Origin: REEB48 sp964355085
Lineage (GTDB): Bacteria > Patescibacteriota > Minisyncoccia > UBA6257 > 02-FULL-45-10c
Assembly: GCA_964355085.1 (NCBI GenBank)
Contig: CAYHBW010000021.1
Span: 1 to 16,587 of the forward strand
Length of the DNA stretch: 16,587 bases
Direction of reading: 5' to 3'
This document shows positions 1 through 6,194 of this stretch, piece after piece. Position 1 is the stretch's first letter. The number at the start of each line of letters is the position of its first letter. The translations under genes and the position numbers were made by a program. The notes beneath the pieces are model-generated. The model did no database searches and was not told the origin of the DNA. It saw only the letters and a list, made by a program, of their open reading frames with translations.

Positions 1-74
1 GCCAGAGTAGTTCAGTGGCAGAACAGTCGCTTCGTAAGCGATAGACGCGAGTTCGATTCTCGCCTTTGGCTCCA
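1..74 (+). tRNA. tRNA-Thr (anticodon CGT)
   Basis: A full cloverleaf can be folded. The 7-bp acceptor stem pairs 1-7 with 64-70 and contains one G-U pair. The D arm is GTTC/GAAC. The anticodon stem is GTCGC/GCGAT around the loop TTCGTAA at 31-37, which gives anticodon CGT at 33-35. The T stem is GCGAG/CTCGC around TTCGATT. The discriminator is T71 and the 3' CCA is encoded at 72-74. CGT reads the ACG threonine codon. The gene starts at the first base of the window, so its promoter is not visible. Confidence 0.95.
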
Positions 75-75
75 A

Positions 76-120
76 AATTCCAACTAACCACTAAAACCTA
101 AAAACTAAAACCTATTTTAA
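76..120 (+). repeat. G-free CTAAAACCT-rich spacer before prfB
   Basis: The stretch between the tRNA CCA end and the prfB start contains no G at all on the + strand and is built from repeats of the word CTAAAACCT. A very similar word pattern lies before ftsX (1681-1723). No ribosome binding site can be seen in it. It may be an unstructured translation-initiation leader or simply low-complexity spacer. Confidence 0.6.
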
Positions 121-861
121 ATGTTCAAACAACTCGATAAAAAATATGACAAAGGCCACGCGCACATTTCCATTTTCCCGGGAGTGGGAGGGGAGGATGC
201 GAAAGACTGGGCGAACATGCTTTTGAATATGTATGTGAAATACGGAGCAAAGCGCGGGTGGAAAGTCGCCCTGATTGATGATCGGGCAATCGATATCCGG
301 GGCGAATACGCGTACGGAAGTCTGCGTAATGAAACCGGCGTTCATCGCCTGGTCAGGATTTCCCCGTTTGATTCCAAACAATTGCGCCATACTTCATTCG
401 CGCTTGTCGAGGTTCTCCCGGAATTACCCGAATTGGAATCGCGCAATCTTGTGATTCCGCCGGAGGATTTGAAAATGGAATTGTCCCGTTCCAGCGGTCC
501 CGGCGGTCAGAATGTGAACAAGCGAGAGACTGCCGTGCGCGTTGTCCATCTTCCGACGGGAATAGCCGCCGCTTCCCAGGTGGAAAGATCCCAGTCAGCC
601 AACCGAGATAAAGCGCTGGCTCTGCTGAAAGCCAAACTCTTCAAGCTTATGCAGGAAAGGCAGGAGGGTGAACTGAAAAATCTCCGCACCCAGGTCAAGC
701 CGGAATGGGGGAATCAGATACGTTCGTACGTACTTCATCCGTATCAGCAGATAAAGGACCATAGAACCGGCGCCGTCAGTCATCAGCCGGACAAAGTGCT
801 GGCCGGCGATCTCGATAAGTTCATCGAGGCCGAACTGGAGCTTGATAGCCAGAAACCATAA
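121..861 (+). CDS. prfB: Peptide chain release factor 2, lacking domain 1
   Basis: This class I release factor (246 aa) recognises UGA/UAA stop codons and triggers peptidyl-tRNA hydrolysis. The stop-codon tripeptide SPF is at residues 81-83 and the catalytic GGQ at 128-130, inside GPGGQNVNK. SPF marks RF2 rather than RF1. Typical RF2 is about 365 aa. Here the protein begins just before the segment equivalent to E. coli 'AGSGGTEAQDW' (GVGGEDAKDW, 21-30), so the N-terminal coiled-coil domain of roughly 110 residues is absent. A further stretch of about ten residues is missing near residues 52-61. An in-frame TAA lies directly before the ATG and a tRNA ends 46 nt upstream, so no longer start exists. 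The classical RF2 autoregulatory frameshift is therefore also absent. The ftsE and ftsX genes follow on the same strand, a neighbourhood common in bacteria. The identity is firm; the truncation is seen directly. Confidence 0.93.
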   Translation: MFKQLDKKYDKGHAHISIFPGVGGEDAKDWANMLLNMYVKYGAKRGWKVALIDDRAIDIRGEYAYGSLRNETGVHRLVRISPFDSKQLRHTSFALVEVLPELPELESRNLVIPPEDLKMELSRSSGPGGQNVNKRETAVRVVHLPTGIAAASQVERSQSANRDKALALLKAKLFKLMQERQEGELKNLRTQVKPEWGNQIRSYVLHPYQQIKDHRTGAVSHQPDKVLAGDLDKFIEAELELDSQKP

Positions 862-889
862 AGTCGGAAGCCCGGCCATTTTTACTTCA

Positions 890-918
890 TGGACTTTACG
901 GAATTTTTTACGTATAAT
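890..918 (+). promoter_or_regulatory. Promoter for ftsE (TGGACT-17-TATAAT)
   Basis: A -35-like TGGACT at 890-895 and a perfect TATAAT at 913-918 are separated by 17 nt. The predicted start near 925 gives a leader of about 60 nt before ftsE. No terminator is visible between prfB and this promoter. Confidence 0.55.
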
Positions 919-985
919 TTAAGGTGAGAATAAAATAATTTATCAAATGTCATTGATCGGCGCAGCGTAATTACGACTATTCAAT

Positions 986-1669
986 ATGATTTCATTTCAG
1001 AATGTTTCCAAGGTTTATAACGACAGATCGGTTGCTTTGGAAAATATAAACTTTTCCATCAAGCCGAACGAATTCGTTTCGTTGGTAGGCAGAAACGGCG
1101 CGGGCAAGTCTACGATAATTAAGCTTCTCATCGGCGAGGAAAGGCCGACAAAAGGACGGATAATTTTCGGACCTTATGAGGTGAACAAGCTTATGTCGAA
1201 AGAGCTTACCATGCTCCGGCGCCAGATTGGAATCGTTTTTCAGGACTTCCGTCTTTTGCCTACCAAGAATGCGTATGAAAATGTCGCTTTTGCGCTTGAA
1301 GTCGAAGGCAGGCCGCAGTCGGAAATCGATCAGTTTGTTCCGCAGGTTTTGGATATGGTCGGTCTTGCTCATCGTTCTTTTAATTTTCCAAGCGAGCTTT
1401 CCGGCGGAGAAAAGCAGCGTATCGCCATCGCAAGGGCGATGATCCATAGGCCGGCCGTAGTTGTCGCGGATGAGCCGACCGGCAATCTTGACCCTATAAA
1501 TTCGGCGGAAATCATGAAGCTCCTGCTGAAGATAAATGAACTCGGCACCACCGTCATTCTGGTCACTCACAACAAAGATATCGTGAACAGCATCCAGAAG
1601 CGCGTCATCAGCATTGATAATGGTAGAATTATAAGAGACGAAGAAAAAGGAAAATATGTTCTCGCTTAA
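986..1669 (+). CDS. ftsE: Cell division ATP-binding protein FtsE
   Basis: This is the cytoplasmic ABC ATPase (227 aa) that pairs with FtsX at the divisome and passes ATP-driven signals to cell-wall hydrolases outside the membrane. Seen in the protein: Walker A GRNGAGKS (35-42), Q-loop Q86 in FQDFRLLP, signature LSGGE (138-142), Walker B VVVADE (158-163) and the switch histidine H195 in THNK. The FtsE-typical 'FQDFRLL' and 'PTGNLDP' are present, and the length matches the family. Start: ATG at 986 fits the usual FtsE N-terminus (MISFQNVSKVY); no clear Shine-Dalgarno is seen. The gene ends with TAA and is followed after 62 nt by ftsX, its membrane partner. Confidence is high because of the paired context. 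Confidence 0.96.
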   Translation: MISFQNVSKVYNDRSVALENINFSIKPNEFVSLVGRNGAGKSTIIKLLIGEERPTKGRIIFGPYEVNKLMSKELTMLRRQIGIVFQDFRLLPTKNAYENVAFALEVEGRPQSEIDQFVPQVLDMVGLAHRSFNFPSELSGGEKQRIAIARAMIHRPAVVVADEPTGNLDPINSAEIMKLLLKINELGTTVILVTHNKDIVNSIQKRVISIDNGRIIRDEEKGKYVLA

Positions 1670-1680
1670 TAACTTTTTTG

Positions 1681-1723
1681 AATTTCCTTACATCTAAAAC
1701 CTAACAACTCACACCTAAAACCT
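1681..1723 (+). repeat. G-free CTAAAACCT spacer before ftsX
   Basis: This run of 43 nt has no G and contains two CTAAAACCT-type words. It strongly resembles the spacer before prfB at 76-120. It is entered through the motif TTTGAATTT (1677-1685). No Shine-Dalgarno is seen before the ftsX ATG at 1732. Confidence 0.6.
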
Positions 1724-1731
1724 GCCCAGAA

Positions 1732-2640
1732 ATGTTCACCACGCTCTATCGCATAACCAAATACGGAATCAACGGATTTCTGCGGAACGGTTGGCAGTCC
1801 ATACCGACTTTATCCGTCATGACTTTGGCGCTTTTCGTCTTTTTGAGTCTTATTGTTTTCAATGTCCTGACGAATAATGCGATAATTCTTCTGCGGGACA
1901 AGATAGACATAAGCGTTTATTTCCAGAATTCCGCTTCTGAAGACGAGATTTTGAAGCTGAAGCGATCCCTTGAAAGTCTTTCGGAGGTTAAGAATGTCCA
2001 ATATGTTTCCAGGGATGAAGCTCTGCGGCTTTTCCAGGAGCGCCATAAAGACGATCCGACTATCGGCCAGGCGCTTGATGTGCTGAATGAAAATCCGCTT
2101 TCCGCTTCGATAAATATCAAGGCCAACGATCCGAAGGATTACCCGGTCATTGCGGCTTATCTTAACGCCGAGAGTTTCAAGTCTTCAGTGGATCAGATAA
2201 CTTATAATCAGAATCAGGTGGTCATAAACCGCCTGGCTTCGATTGTCGATACCGCCCGACGTGTCGGCATCGCATTGACGGCCATTCTTTCCGTCATTGC
2301 GGTTTTGGTCACGTTGAATACCATAATCCTTACGATTTATTCGAGCCGGGATGAAATCGGCGTCATGAGACTGGTGGGCGCAGGTAATAAATTCATCCGC
2401 GGTCCGTACGTGATTCAGGGAATTTTGTACGGCGTTCTCGCTTCGGTCATCAGTCTTCTCCTCATGCTTCCGCTGATTTATTTCGCAAGTCCTTACGCCG
2501 ATATTTTGATGCCGGAAATAAATCTTCAGAATTATTTCTATAATAATTTCCTCGCTCTTTTCGGCTATCAGCTTATTTTCGGCATAACGCTCGGGACGGT
2601 TTCCAGCGTCATTGCGGTCAGTCGTTATCTGAAACTTTAA
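1732..2640 (+). CDS. ftsX: Cell division protein FtsX
   Basis: FtsX is the membrane subunit of the FtsEX complex (302 aa), which controls peptidoglycan hydrolases during division. The architecture is as expected: a short cytoplasmic N-terminus, TM1 at about 28-49, a large extracytoplasmic loop (about 50-178) that contacts hydrolase partners, then three more membrane segments at about 180-203, 226-252 and 275-298. The family motif around SSRDEIGVMRLVGA (204-217), on the cytoplasmic side after TM2, is present and contacts FtsE. The length is typical of bacterial FtsX. The gene lies 62 nt after ftsE on the same strand and ends just before a bidirectional terminator. Translation probably starts at this ATG, since the N-terminus fits family members; no ribosome site is visible in the G-free spacer upstream. 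Confidence 0.95.
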   Translation: MFTTLYRITKYGINGFLRNGWQSIPTLSVMTLALFVFLSLIVFNVLTNNAIILLRDKIDISVYFQNSASEDEILKLKRSLESLSEVKNVQYVSRDEALRLFQERHKDDPTIGQALDVLNENPLSASINIKANDPKDYPVIAAYLNAESFKSSVDQITYNQNQVVINRLASIVDTARRVGIALTAILSVIAVLVTLNTIILTIYSSRDEIGVMRLVGAGNKFIRGPYVIQGILYGVLASVISLLLMLPLIYFASPYADILMPEINLQNYFYNNFLALFGYQLIFGITLGTVSSVIAVSRYLKL

Positions 2641-2642
2641 TC

Positions 2643-2679
2643 AAAAAAACCGCCCCGCCTAAAACGGGACGGTTTTTTT
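2643..2679. terminator. Bidirectional terminator after ftsX
   Basis: A stem ACCG-C-CCCG pairs with CGGG-A-CGGT, with one internal mismatch and the loop CCTAAAA. It is flanked by A7 on the left and T7 on the right, so it can end transcription from both strands: ftsX (+) and the 31-aa gene (minus). Confidence 0.85.
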
Positions 2680-2688
2680 AATCTTCTT

Positions 2689-2784
2689 TTAAATCAGATA
2701 AAGCAGGCTGCTTCCCAGCATGCTGAAGGCGACGATGCTGACGACGACGATCTGGGTGATTTTAAGAAATAATTTCCTGTTCAT
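2689..2784 (-). CDS. 31-aa single-span membrane peptide
   Basis: A short reading frame on the minus strand begins with ATG at 2784 and ends with TAA at 2689-2691. The product has a basic start (MNRKLFLK) followed by one hydrophobic segment, about residues 9-31, rich in Ile, Val, Leu and Ser. An AGGA lies a few bases before the ATG, and the word AACAGGAAAT occurs twice, once as the ribosome site and once as codons 2-4. It lies 43 nt downstream of the trypsin-like protease gene on the same strand and just before the shared terminator, so it is probably the last gene of that transcript. The family is not recognised. It could be a small membrane partner of the protease, or a chance frame; the hydrophobic pattern, ribosome site and position argue for a real gene. 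Confidence 0.55.
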   Translation of the reverse strand: MNRKLFLKITQIVVVSIVAFSMLGSSLLYLI

Positions 2785-2827
2785 ATTTCCTGTTAATATT
2801 ACCCGTCTTCCGGGGAGTATTCAAGTT

Positions 2828-3826
2828 TTATTGCGGGAAGATAAGCCGAGATTTCAGGATTCTTGCAAGCGATTCTATCACGCCGGTCCGCGTGAACGTG
2901 GGGATGCCGAGGTAGCAATTTTGCTTCAGGGAAATCGCGGCTCCTCCGGAGTTGCCCCTTTCCACTTTAGCGGAAGTAATGTAGTAATTTCCGTCGAATC
3001 CGGAGATTATCCCTTCGGTGGCGGTGATATCCGTTTGGGATCCTATGCCGGGATATCCGAGAATGACTATGTTCGCTCCGACGGCCGGATCGTCTGCGCA
3101 GGCATTGAAGGATTTTTCCGAAAGGGAATTCAGGTGGCTGTCGCTGGAATCAAGATTGATTCTCGACCAATCAAGTCCGTCGGCTGATTTGAATATCTGG
3201 ACGGCGTCGATAGTCGTGGTTTTCTGGTAATCAGGGAATTGCAGTCTGCAGACAGCCGGCGGAACTCCATTTTCATCCAGAACAACGTGAGTGTTTGTGA
3301 CGACCGCCGGATAGCCGCTTTTTTCCTTGGTCAGTATTCCGGATCCGGTTTGAGTCTGATAAACCGATCCGTTGTTGTTTTTCCAGTCGCAGGAGATATA
3401 GGCGATTCTTGGCCGCCATTCAGATATGATTTTCGCTATATCGTAGGTTTTCGCTTCAGTCACGCCTTTTTCAAGTTCCGTCAATTTCATTTTTGTCGCT
3501 TCTGATTCCGTAATTCTCTGGGCCTCCGCCTGCGCCCGTTTCAGCTGTTCTTCAAGGAGTTTTTTCGTGAGCTCTGTCGTCTGTTCGGCCGACTTTTTCT
3601 TCGTGATGCCGAGTTCTGAACGGAGTCCGGATATGTCATCGGCGAGCGAGGCGATTTCCTTCTGATGTATGGACAGTAATTCCTGGATTTTTTGTTCTTT
3701 GAGTATGTTTTCGGTTTTAGTCCTGAAATAAAGCGTGTATCCGAAAAATCCCGCCGCGATGACGGCGACAGTTCCGGTTCCGAGTATGGTCGTAAAGACC
3801 TGCATTATTCCTCGTCTGTAATCCAT
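2828..3826 (-). CDS. Membrane-anchored trypsin-like serine protease with coiled coil
   Basis: The predicted protein (332 aa) has a short cytoplasmic start, one membrane segment (about 10-33), a long charged coiled coil (about 36-125), and a C-terminal chymotrypsin-fold protease domain. The catalytic triad can be assigned by pattern: H180 in TNTHVV, D219 in GLDWS and S293 in ERGNSGGA. The GYPG turn (257-260) resembles HtrA/S1C-type proteases, but there is no PDZ domain. Four cysteines (146, 193, 242, 304) could form disulfides outside the membrane. The Asp motif (LDWS rather than DLAV) is atypical. M8 at 3805 is an alternative start. The gene is preceded by a small membrane-protein gene (gap 20 nt) and followed by a 31-aa membrane peptide. 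Inference: an extracytoplasmic protease acting in surface-protein quality control or processing; its substrate is unknown. Confidence 0.85.
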   Translation of the reverse strand: MDYRRGIMQVFTTILGTGTVAVIAAGFFGYTLYFRTKTENILKEQKIQELLSIHQKEIASLADDISGLRSELGITKKKSAEQTTELTKKLLEEQLKRAQAEAQRITESEATKMKLTELEKGVTEAKTYDIAKIISEWRPRIAYISCDWKNNNGSVYQTQTGSGILTKEKSGYPAVVTNTHVVLDENGVPPAVCRLQFPDYQKTTTIDAVQIFKSADGLDWSRINLDSSDSHLNSLSEKSFNACADDPAVGANIVILGYPGIGSQTDITATEGIISGFDGNYYITSAKVERGNSGGAAISLKQNCYLGIPTFTRTGVIESLARILKSRLIFPQ

Positions 3827-3840
3827 AAGCGATCATTAAT

Positions 3841-3849
3841 ATTGTATCA
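3841..3849 (-). promoter_or_regulatory. Extended -10 (TGaTACAAT) for the protease gene
   Basis: Read on the minus strand, an extended -10 TGATACAAT lies here. The predicted start near 3834 would leave only about 8 nt before the ATG at 3826, or about 29 nt before the alternative Met at 3805. No good -35 is seen. Confidence 0.4.
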
Positions 3850-4071
3850 AAATTTTTCCGAATTTGCGCGCGCAATCAATACGAATGCCAATGAAGATAG
3901 CATGAATTTAGGAGAAAAATTTATCAGGGTATCGCTCGCGGAATGCGATTCCGAGCCGGCTTTATTGAAGAAAAACAGGACTATCGCAAAATGGATTAAC
4001 AATAGAACCCATCCCTGCCAGCTGATTGGTCTGTAGCCGTATGCCTTTCTCCTGAACCAGGCGTTTTCCAT
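3847..4071 (-). CDS. Small two-span membrane protein (YGY...SWQGW motif)
   Basis: This 74-aa protein starts MENAWFRRKAYGY and contains the motif YGYRPISWQGW, followed by a hydrophobic helix (about 22-36) and a second one (about 54-66). Small membrane proteins with a basic-aromatic 'W..RK.YG....W.GW' head recur in several bacterial phyla; no function is known to me. An upstream in-frame ATG at 4119 would give 90 aa. That ATG lies between the -35 and -10 of the best minus-strand promoter (4106-4134), so ATG 4071, preceded by AGG, is preferred. It ends with TGA 20 nt before the protease start, so the two are probably co-transcribed. It could help anchor or regulate the protease, but this is only positional inference. 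Confidence 0.7.
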   Translation of the reverse strand: MENAWFRRKAYGYRPISWQGWVLLLIHFAIVLFFFNKAGSESHSASDTLINFSPKFMLSSLAFVLIARANSEKF

Positions 4072-4104
4072 ATACCTATGATGATACAGGTTTTCCAGGA
4101 GAAA

Positions 4105-4113
4105 TGTTATAAT
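4105..4113 (+). promoter_or_regulatory. Extended -10 (TGtTATAAT) reading toward the permease
   Basis: TG at 4105-4106 and TATAAT at 4108-4113 form a consensus extended -10. The predicted start is 4120, which is exactly the A of an ATG. The permease gene would then have a leader of about 146 nt. Confidence 0.6.
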
Positions 4114-4134
4114 GGGCATATGCCAGTGAGTGAA
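4106..4134 (-). promoter_or_regulatory. Minus-strand promoter TTCACT-17-TATAAC
   Basis: On the minus strand, TTCACT (4134-4129) is followed after 17 nt by TATAAC (4111-4106). The predicted start near 4099 gives a 28-nt leader to ATG 4071. The -10 overlaps the + strand TATAAT at 4108-4113, making a near-symmetrical two-way promoter. Confidence 0.5.
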
Positions 4135-4158
4135 TCTTCGGTCCTGCTCCGCAGATAA
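4120..4158 (+). CDS. 12-codon leader reading frame (possible leader peptide)
   Basis: Directly at the predicted transcription start, ATG opens a frame for MPVSESSVLLRR that ends with TAA at 4156-4158. The spacing of -10 box to ATG is the same as at five longer genes in this window, which is why it is listed. It could be a short leader peptide controlling the permease downstream, or a chance ATG. No similarity is recognised. Confidence is low. Confidence 0.3.
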   Translation: MPVSESSVLLRR

Positions 4159-4265
4159 TCGATTTAATTTTATTTACTGACAAATCAAATCTCATTTAAT
4201 CATTAACTTTTAACAATTACAGAGCTTCGCAGAGAGATTATCTCGGCGAAGATCTACTTACTGAT
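4159..4265 (+). promoter_or_regulatory. G-poor leader with a strong hairpin before the permease
   Basis: After the 12-codon frame comes an A/T-rich, nearly G-free stretch (about 4162-4220). A hairpin follows at 4221-4255: AGA/TCT, CTTCGC/GCGAAG and GAGA/TCTC stacks separated by two G-A mismatches, with loop GATTA. No T-run follows, so it is not a terminator. It ends 10 nt before the permease ATG and could mask or set the ribosome site. Confidence 0.45.
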
Positions 4266-5288
4266 ATGCCGGAGTCGGATAAAATACAGCATTATTTCTT
4301 TTTTGGTCTTTTCACCATCGTGATCGCGCTTAATGCGCTGGTGTTTTTCCCTTATTTCGGATCGCTGATTTTCGCCGCGACTTTTGCGGCTATTTTCATG
4401 CCCTGGCATCGGTTTGTCCTGCGTTTGATGCCGGCACTGCCGAATATCGCCGCTTTTTTGACGCTGATTTCGATTCTTGTGGCGATTTTCGTCCCGCTTT
4501 TTGCAATCGGAACTATTGTCGTCAATCAGGCCCAGGATCTTTATTTTTCCTTAAGCAGCAATTCCGAAGTCGAGGAAGTTTTGAGCGGATTCCTTATTTT
4601 GGCCCGGGAGAGATTTTCTGGTTTGCCGCTGGATCAGCTTGTATCTGAAATAAGCGATTATATTAGGGTTCCCTTGCAGTATCTTTTTTCCAATATAGGA
4701 GGCCTTTTTTCCGGAGCGACGGATATTTCAATAGGAGTCTTTTTGGTCCTTCTCGCGATGTTCTTTTTCTTCCGGGACGGGGACAGGTTGAGGGATCTCA
4801 TTTTTCAGCTTAGTCCGCTCCGCAATGAAGACGACAATCTTGTCCTGACAAGCTTCGAGCGGACTATAAATTCCATAGTTAAGGGATCCTTGCTTGTGGC
4901 CTTGGTCCAAGGATCGGCGGCCGGTATCGGTTTTCTGATTTTCGGCGTTCCTAATTTCGCCCTTTGGGGGGCGATTGCAGTCATAACCTCCCTGGTCCCG
5001 GGTATCGGCAACACTCTTGTCACGATTCCGGCGGTTATCTATCTTTTTGCGAATCAGATGACCACTCCGGCCGTGGGAATGGCGGTCTGGGCTTTCGGCG
5101 TGAGTCTTGTGGATAATATGCTCCGCCCGAAATTCATTTCTTCCGGCCTCGGAGTCCATCCTCTTCTGGTTTTCCTTTCGGTTCTCGGCGGATTGAGTAT
5201 TTTCGGAATGTACGGTTTTCTGATCGGACCGCTGCTGTTGAGTTTTCTTTTCGCGATGACCCAGCTTTACAAGAAGGGCGTAAAATGA
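4266..5288 (+). CDS. AI-2E family (PerM/UPF0118) membrane transporter
   Basis: This 340-aa polytopic membrane protein is close to the family norm of about 350 aa. Hydrophobic segments cover about 10-30, 32-50, 62-85, 150-172, 205-230 and three or four more to the C-terminus. Family marks are the N-terminal 'PNIAAFLTLISILVAIFVP' region, a soluble central part (about 86-148), 'LVPGIGNTLVTIPAVIYL' in the second half, and the DNMLRPK...GLGVHPLLVF...GGL...G..GFLIGPLL pattern near the C-terminus. Members are proposed exporters of autoinducer-2 or Na+(Li+)/H+ antiporters; the substrate here cannot be told from sequence. The gene stands alone on its strand, between an unusual long leader and a bidirectional terminator. 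It ends in TGA, which supports UGA being a stop codon here. Confidence 0.9.
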   Translation: MPESDKIQHYFFFGLFTIVIALNALVFFPYFGSLIFAATFAAIFMPWHRFVLRLMPALPNIAAFLTLISILVAIFVPLFAIGTIVVNQAQDLYFSLSSNSEVEEVLSGFLILARERFSGLPLDQLVSEISDYIRVPLQYLFSNIGGLFSGATDISIGVFLVLLAMFFFFRDGDRLRDLIFQLSPLRNEDDNLVLTSFERTINSIVKGSLLVALVQGSAAGIGFLIFGVPNFALWGAIAVITSLVPGIGNTLVTIPAVIYLFANQMTTPAVGMAVWAFGVSLVDNMLRPKFISSGLGVHPLLVFLSVLGGLSIFGMYGFLIGPLLLSFLFAMTQLYKKGVK

Positions 5289-5312
5289 AAACCGCCTCCA
5301 GGGCGGTTTTTT
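5288..5312. terminator. Bidirectional terminator between permease and YdjM-like gene
   Basis: An AAAACCGCC/GGCGGTTTT stem with loop TCCAG directly follows the permease stop codon. It has A's on the left and T6 on the right. It overlaps the stop codon of the minus-strand gene ending at 5311, so it serves both convergent genes. Confidence 0.9.
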
Positions 5313-5814
5313 AAATTTGAATCACAGCCCAGATTATCAGGGCGGCAAAGGCGATTTGGGAGGAAATCCCGATCAAATGCCTCTTGTCCAGAAAATTTTC
5401 AGCATGTATCCAGATGTGGAATTTTTGCAGCGGCAGCAGCAGGCGGTTCGGCATTTTGAAATAAACGAATTGAAGCGGGTCCGGGAAAATTCCTCCGATC
5501 GCTCCGCATAGAATTGAAATCATTGCCGCATCAACCGATGCTTCAGGATGAAAAACGGATGCGGCGATCCAGATGCCTAGCAGAAAATCGATTCCGATGT
5601 CGAAAAGATCGACGGCAAACCATTTGTTCAGGACCATGTCGTTATTCAGGGGATTTTCCCGGTCTATTTTTGCGGAAAAAACCGGATAATGCCAGTGGGG
5701 GACGGCGTCAATCACAAAATGACTTATCACGCCGAGAAAAAAAGACAAAACCGGATTTTGCGGTATTAGATAGCCGATCGCTCCGCCGACTATTCCGTGG
5801 GTTGCGAGAATCAT
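5311..5814 (-). CDS. YdjM/DUF457-like membrane-bound putative metal-dependent hydrolase
   Basis: This 167-aa, strongly hydrophobic protein has about four membrane segments (about 8-38, 68-88, 95-112, 148-166). Polar metal-ligand-like residues sit at membrane edges: H6 in ATHGIVGGAIGY, H32 and D36 in SHFVIDAVPHWHY (H40, H42), D69/D72, D112 in GGIFPDP, and H133/H136 in KFHIWIHAEN. This His/Asp pattern at an 'ATHG' start resembles the YdjM/DUF457 family, called metal-dependent hydrolases by inference; the activity is largely untested. The gene is convergent with the permease and divergent from the gene at 5894, with which it shares a promoter region. ATG 5814 is the first codon of the recognisable pattern. 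The family call is fairly likely; the reaction is unknown. Confidence 0.65.
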   Translation of the reverse strand: MILATHGIVGGAIGYLIPQNPVLSFFLGVISHFVIDAVPHWHYPVFSAKIDRENPLNNDMVLNKWFAVDLFDIGIDFLLGIWIAASVFHPEASVDAAMISILCGAIGGIFPDPLQFVYFKMPNRLLLPLQKFHIWIHAENFLDKRHLIGISSQIAFAALIIWAVIQI

Positions 5815-5833
5815 GATTTAAGACGGTGAAATA

Positions 5834-5863
5834 ACTATACTCAATCAGCGGTATGTTTGTAAA
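5834..5863 (-). promoter_or_regulatory. Promoter TTTACA-18-TATAGT for the YdjM-like gene
   Basis: On the minus strand, TTTACA (5863-5858) and TATAGT (5839-5834) are separated by 18 nt. The predicted start near 5827 gives a 13-nt leader. The -35 overlaps the -35-like TTGTAA of the divergent + strand promoter. Confidence 0.5.
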
Positions 5864-5887
5864 TATGGAATCCGGATATGCTATAAT
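5857..5887 (+). promoter_or_regulatory. Extended -10 (TGcTATAAT), predicted leaderless start
   Basis: TG at 5879-5880 and TATAAT at 5882-5887 lie exactly 6 nt before ATG 5894, so the predicted transcription start is the start codon itself. A weak TTGTAA at 5857-5862 may act as -35 (spacing 19). Confidence 0.65.
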
Positions 5888-5893
5888 ATTTGT

Positions 5894-6169
5894 ATGACTA
5901 TGTTGATTGTCGCCCAGACATTGTTTTACTTCACGGTTTCTTTTGCGATTATCGCTTTGAGCATTCTGACGGGTATGATTGCTTACCATCTCGTGAAGAT
6001 CACCAGAGAATTGAGGCGCATAACCGACAATCTCGGCGATGCTTCGGATGAATTGCGCGAGTCGCTTGCTGATATCATAGAGCGTTTGTCCGGCCTGCCG
6101 ATTCTTTCTATGTTCATGAATGACCGCGGTAAATCCGCCGGCAATCATAAAAAAGGTCGTTCCAAATAA
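5894..6169 (+). CDS. Small membrane protein, DUF948/YtxG-like
   Basis: This 91-aa protein has one N-terminal membrane segment (about 5-30), then an amphipathic, charged helix (about 33-67, VKITRELRRITDNLGDAS...) and a basic tail. The layout and the 'ITRELRRITDNLGDASDELR' type helix resemble DUF948/YtxG proteins. It is followed at 6195 by a YtxH-like gene, and ytxG-ytxH are neighbours in Firmicutes, which supports the call. Function in that family is poorly defined (general stress). M1 at 5894 or M3 at 5900 are both possible; 5894 is preferred because the extended -10 places the transcript start exactly there. Confidence in a real gene is high, in the family moderate. Confidence 0.7.
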   Translation: MTMLIVAQTLFYFTVSFAIIALSILTGMIAYHLVKITRELRRITDNLGDASDELRESLADIIERLSGLPILSMFMNDRGKSAGNHKKGRSK

Positions 6170-6194
6170 TAATATTGAAATTCATAAAATCAGC

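Noticed and set aside
121..861. UGA reassigned as in some CPR lineages
   Set aside because: UGA terminates the permease, response regulator, HAD gene and the 74-aa membrane protein at sensible ends, and an RF2 is present.
947..970. Seven-codon frame (MSLIGAA) before ftsE as leader peptide
   Set aside because: It has no ribosome site, and the spacing from the promoter does not fit the leaderless pattern.
992..1570. Minus-strand frame of 192 codons opposite ftsE
   Set aside because: FtsE on the + strand has all ABC motifs; the antisense frame shows none of its own.
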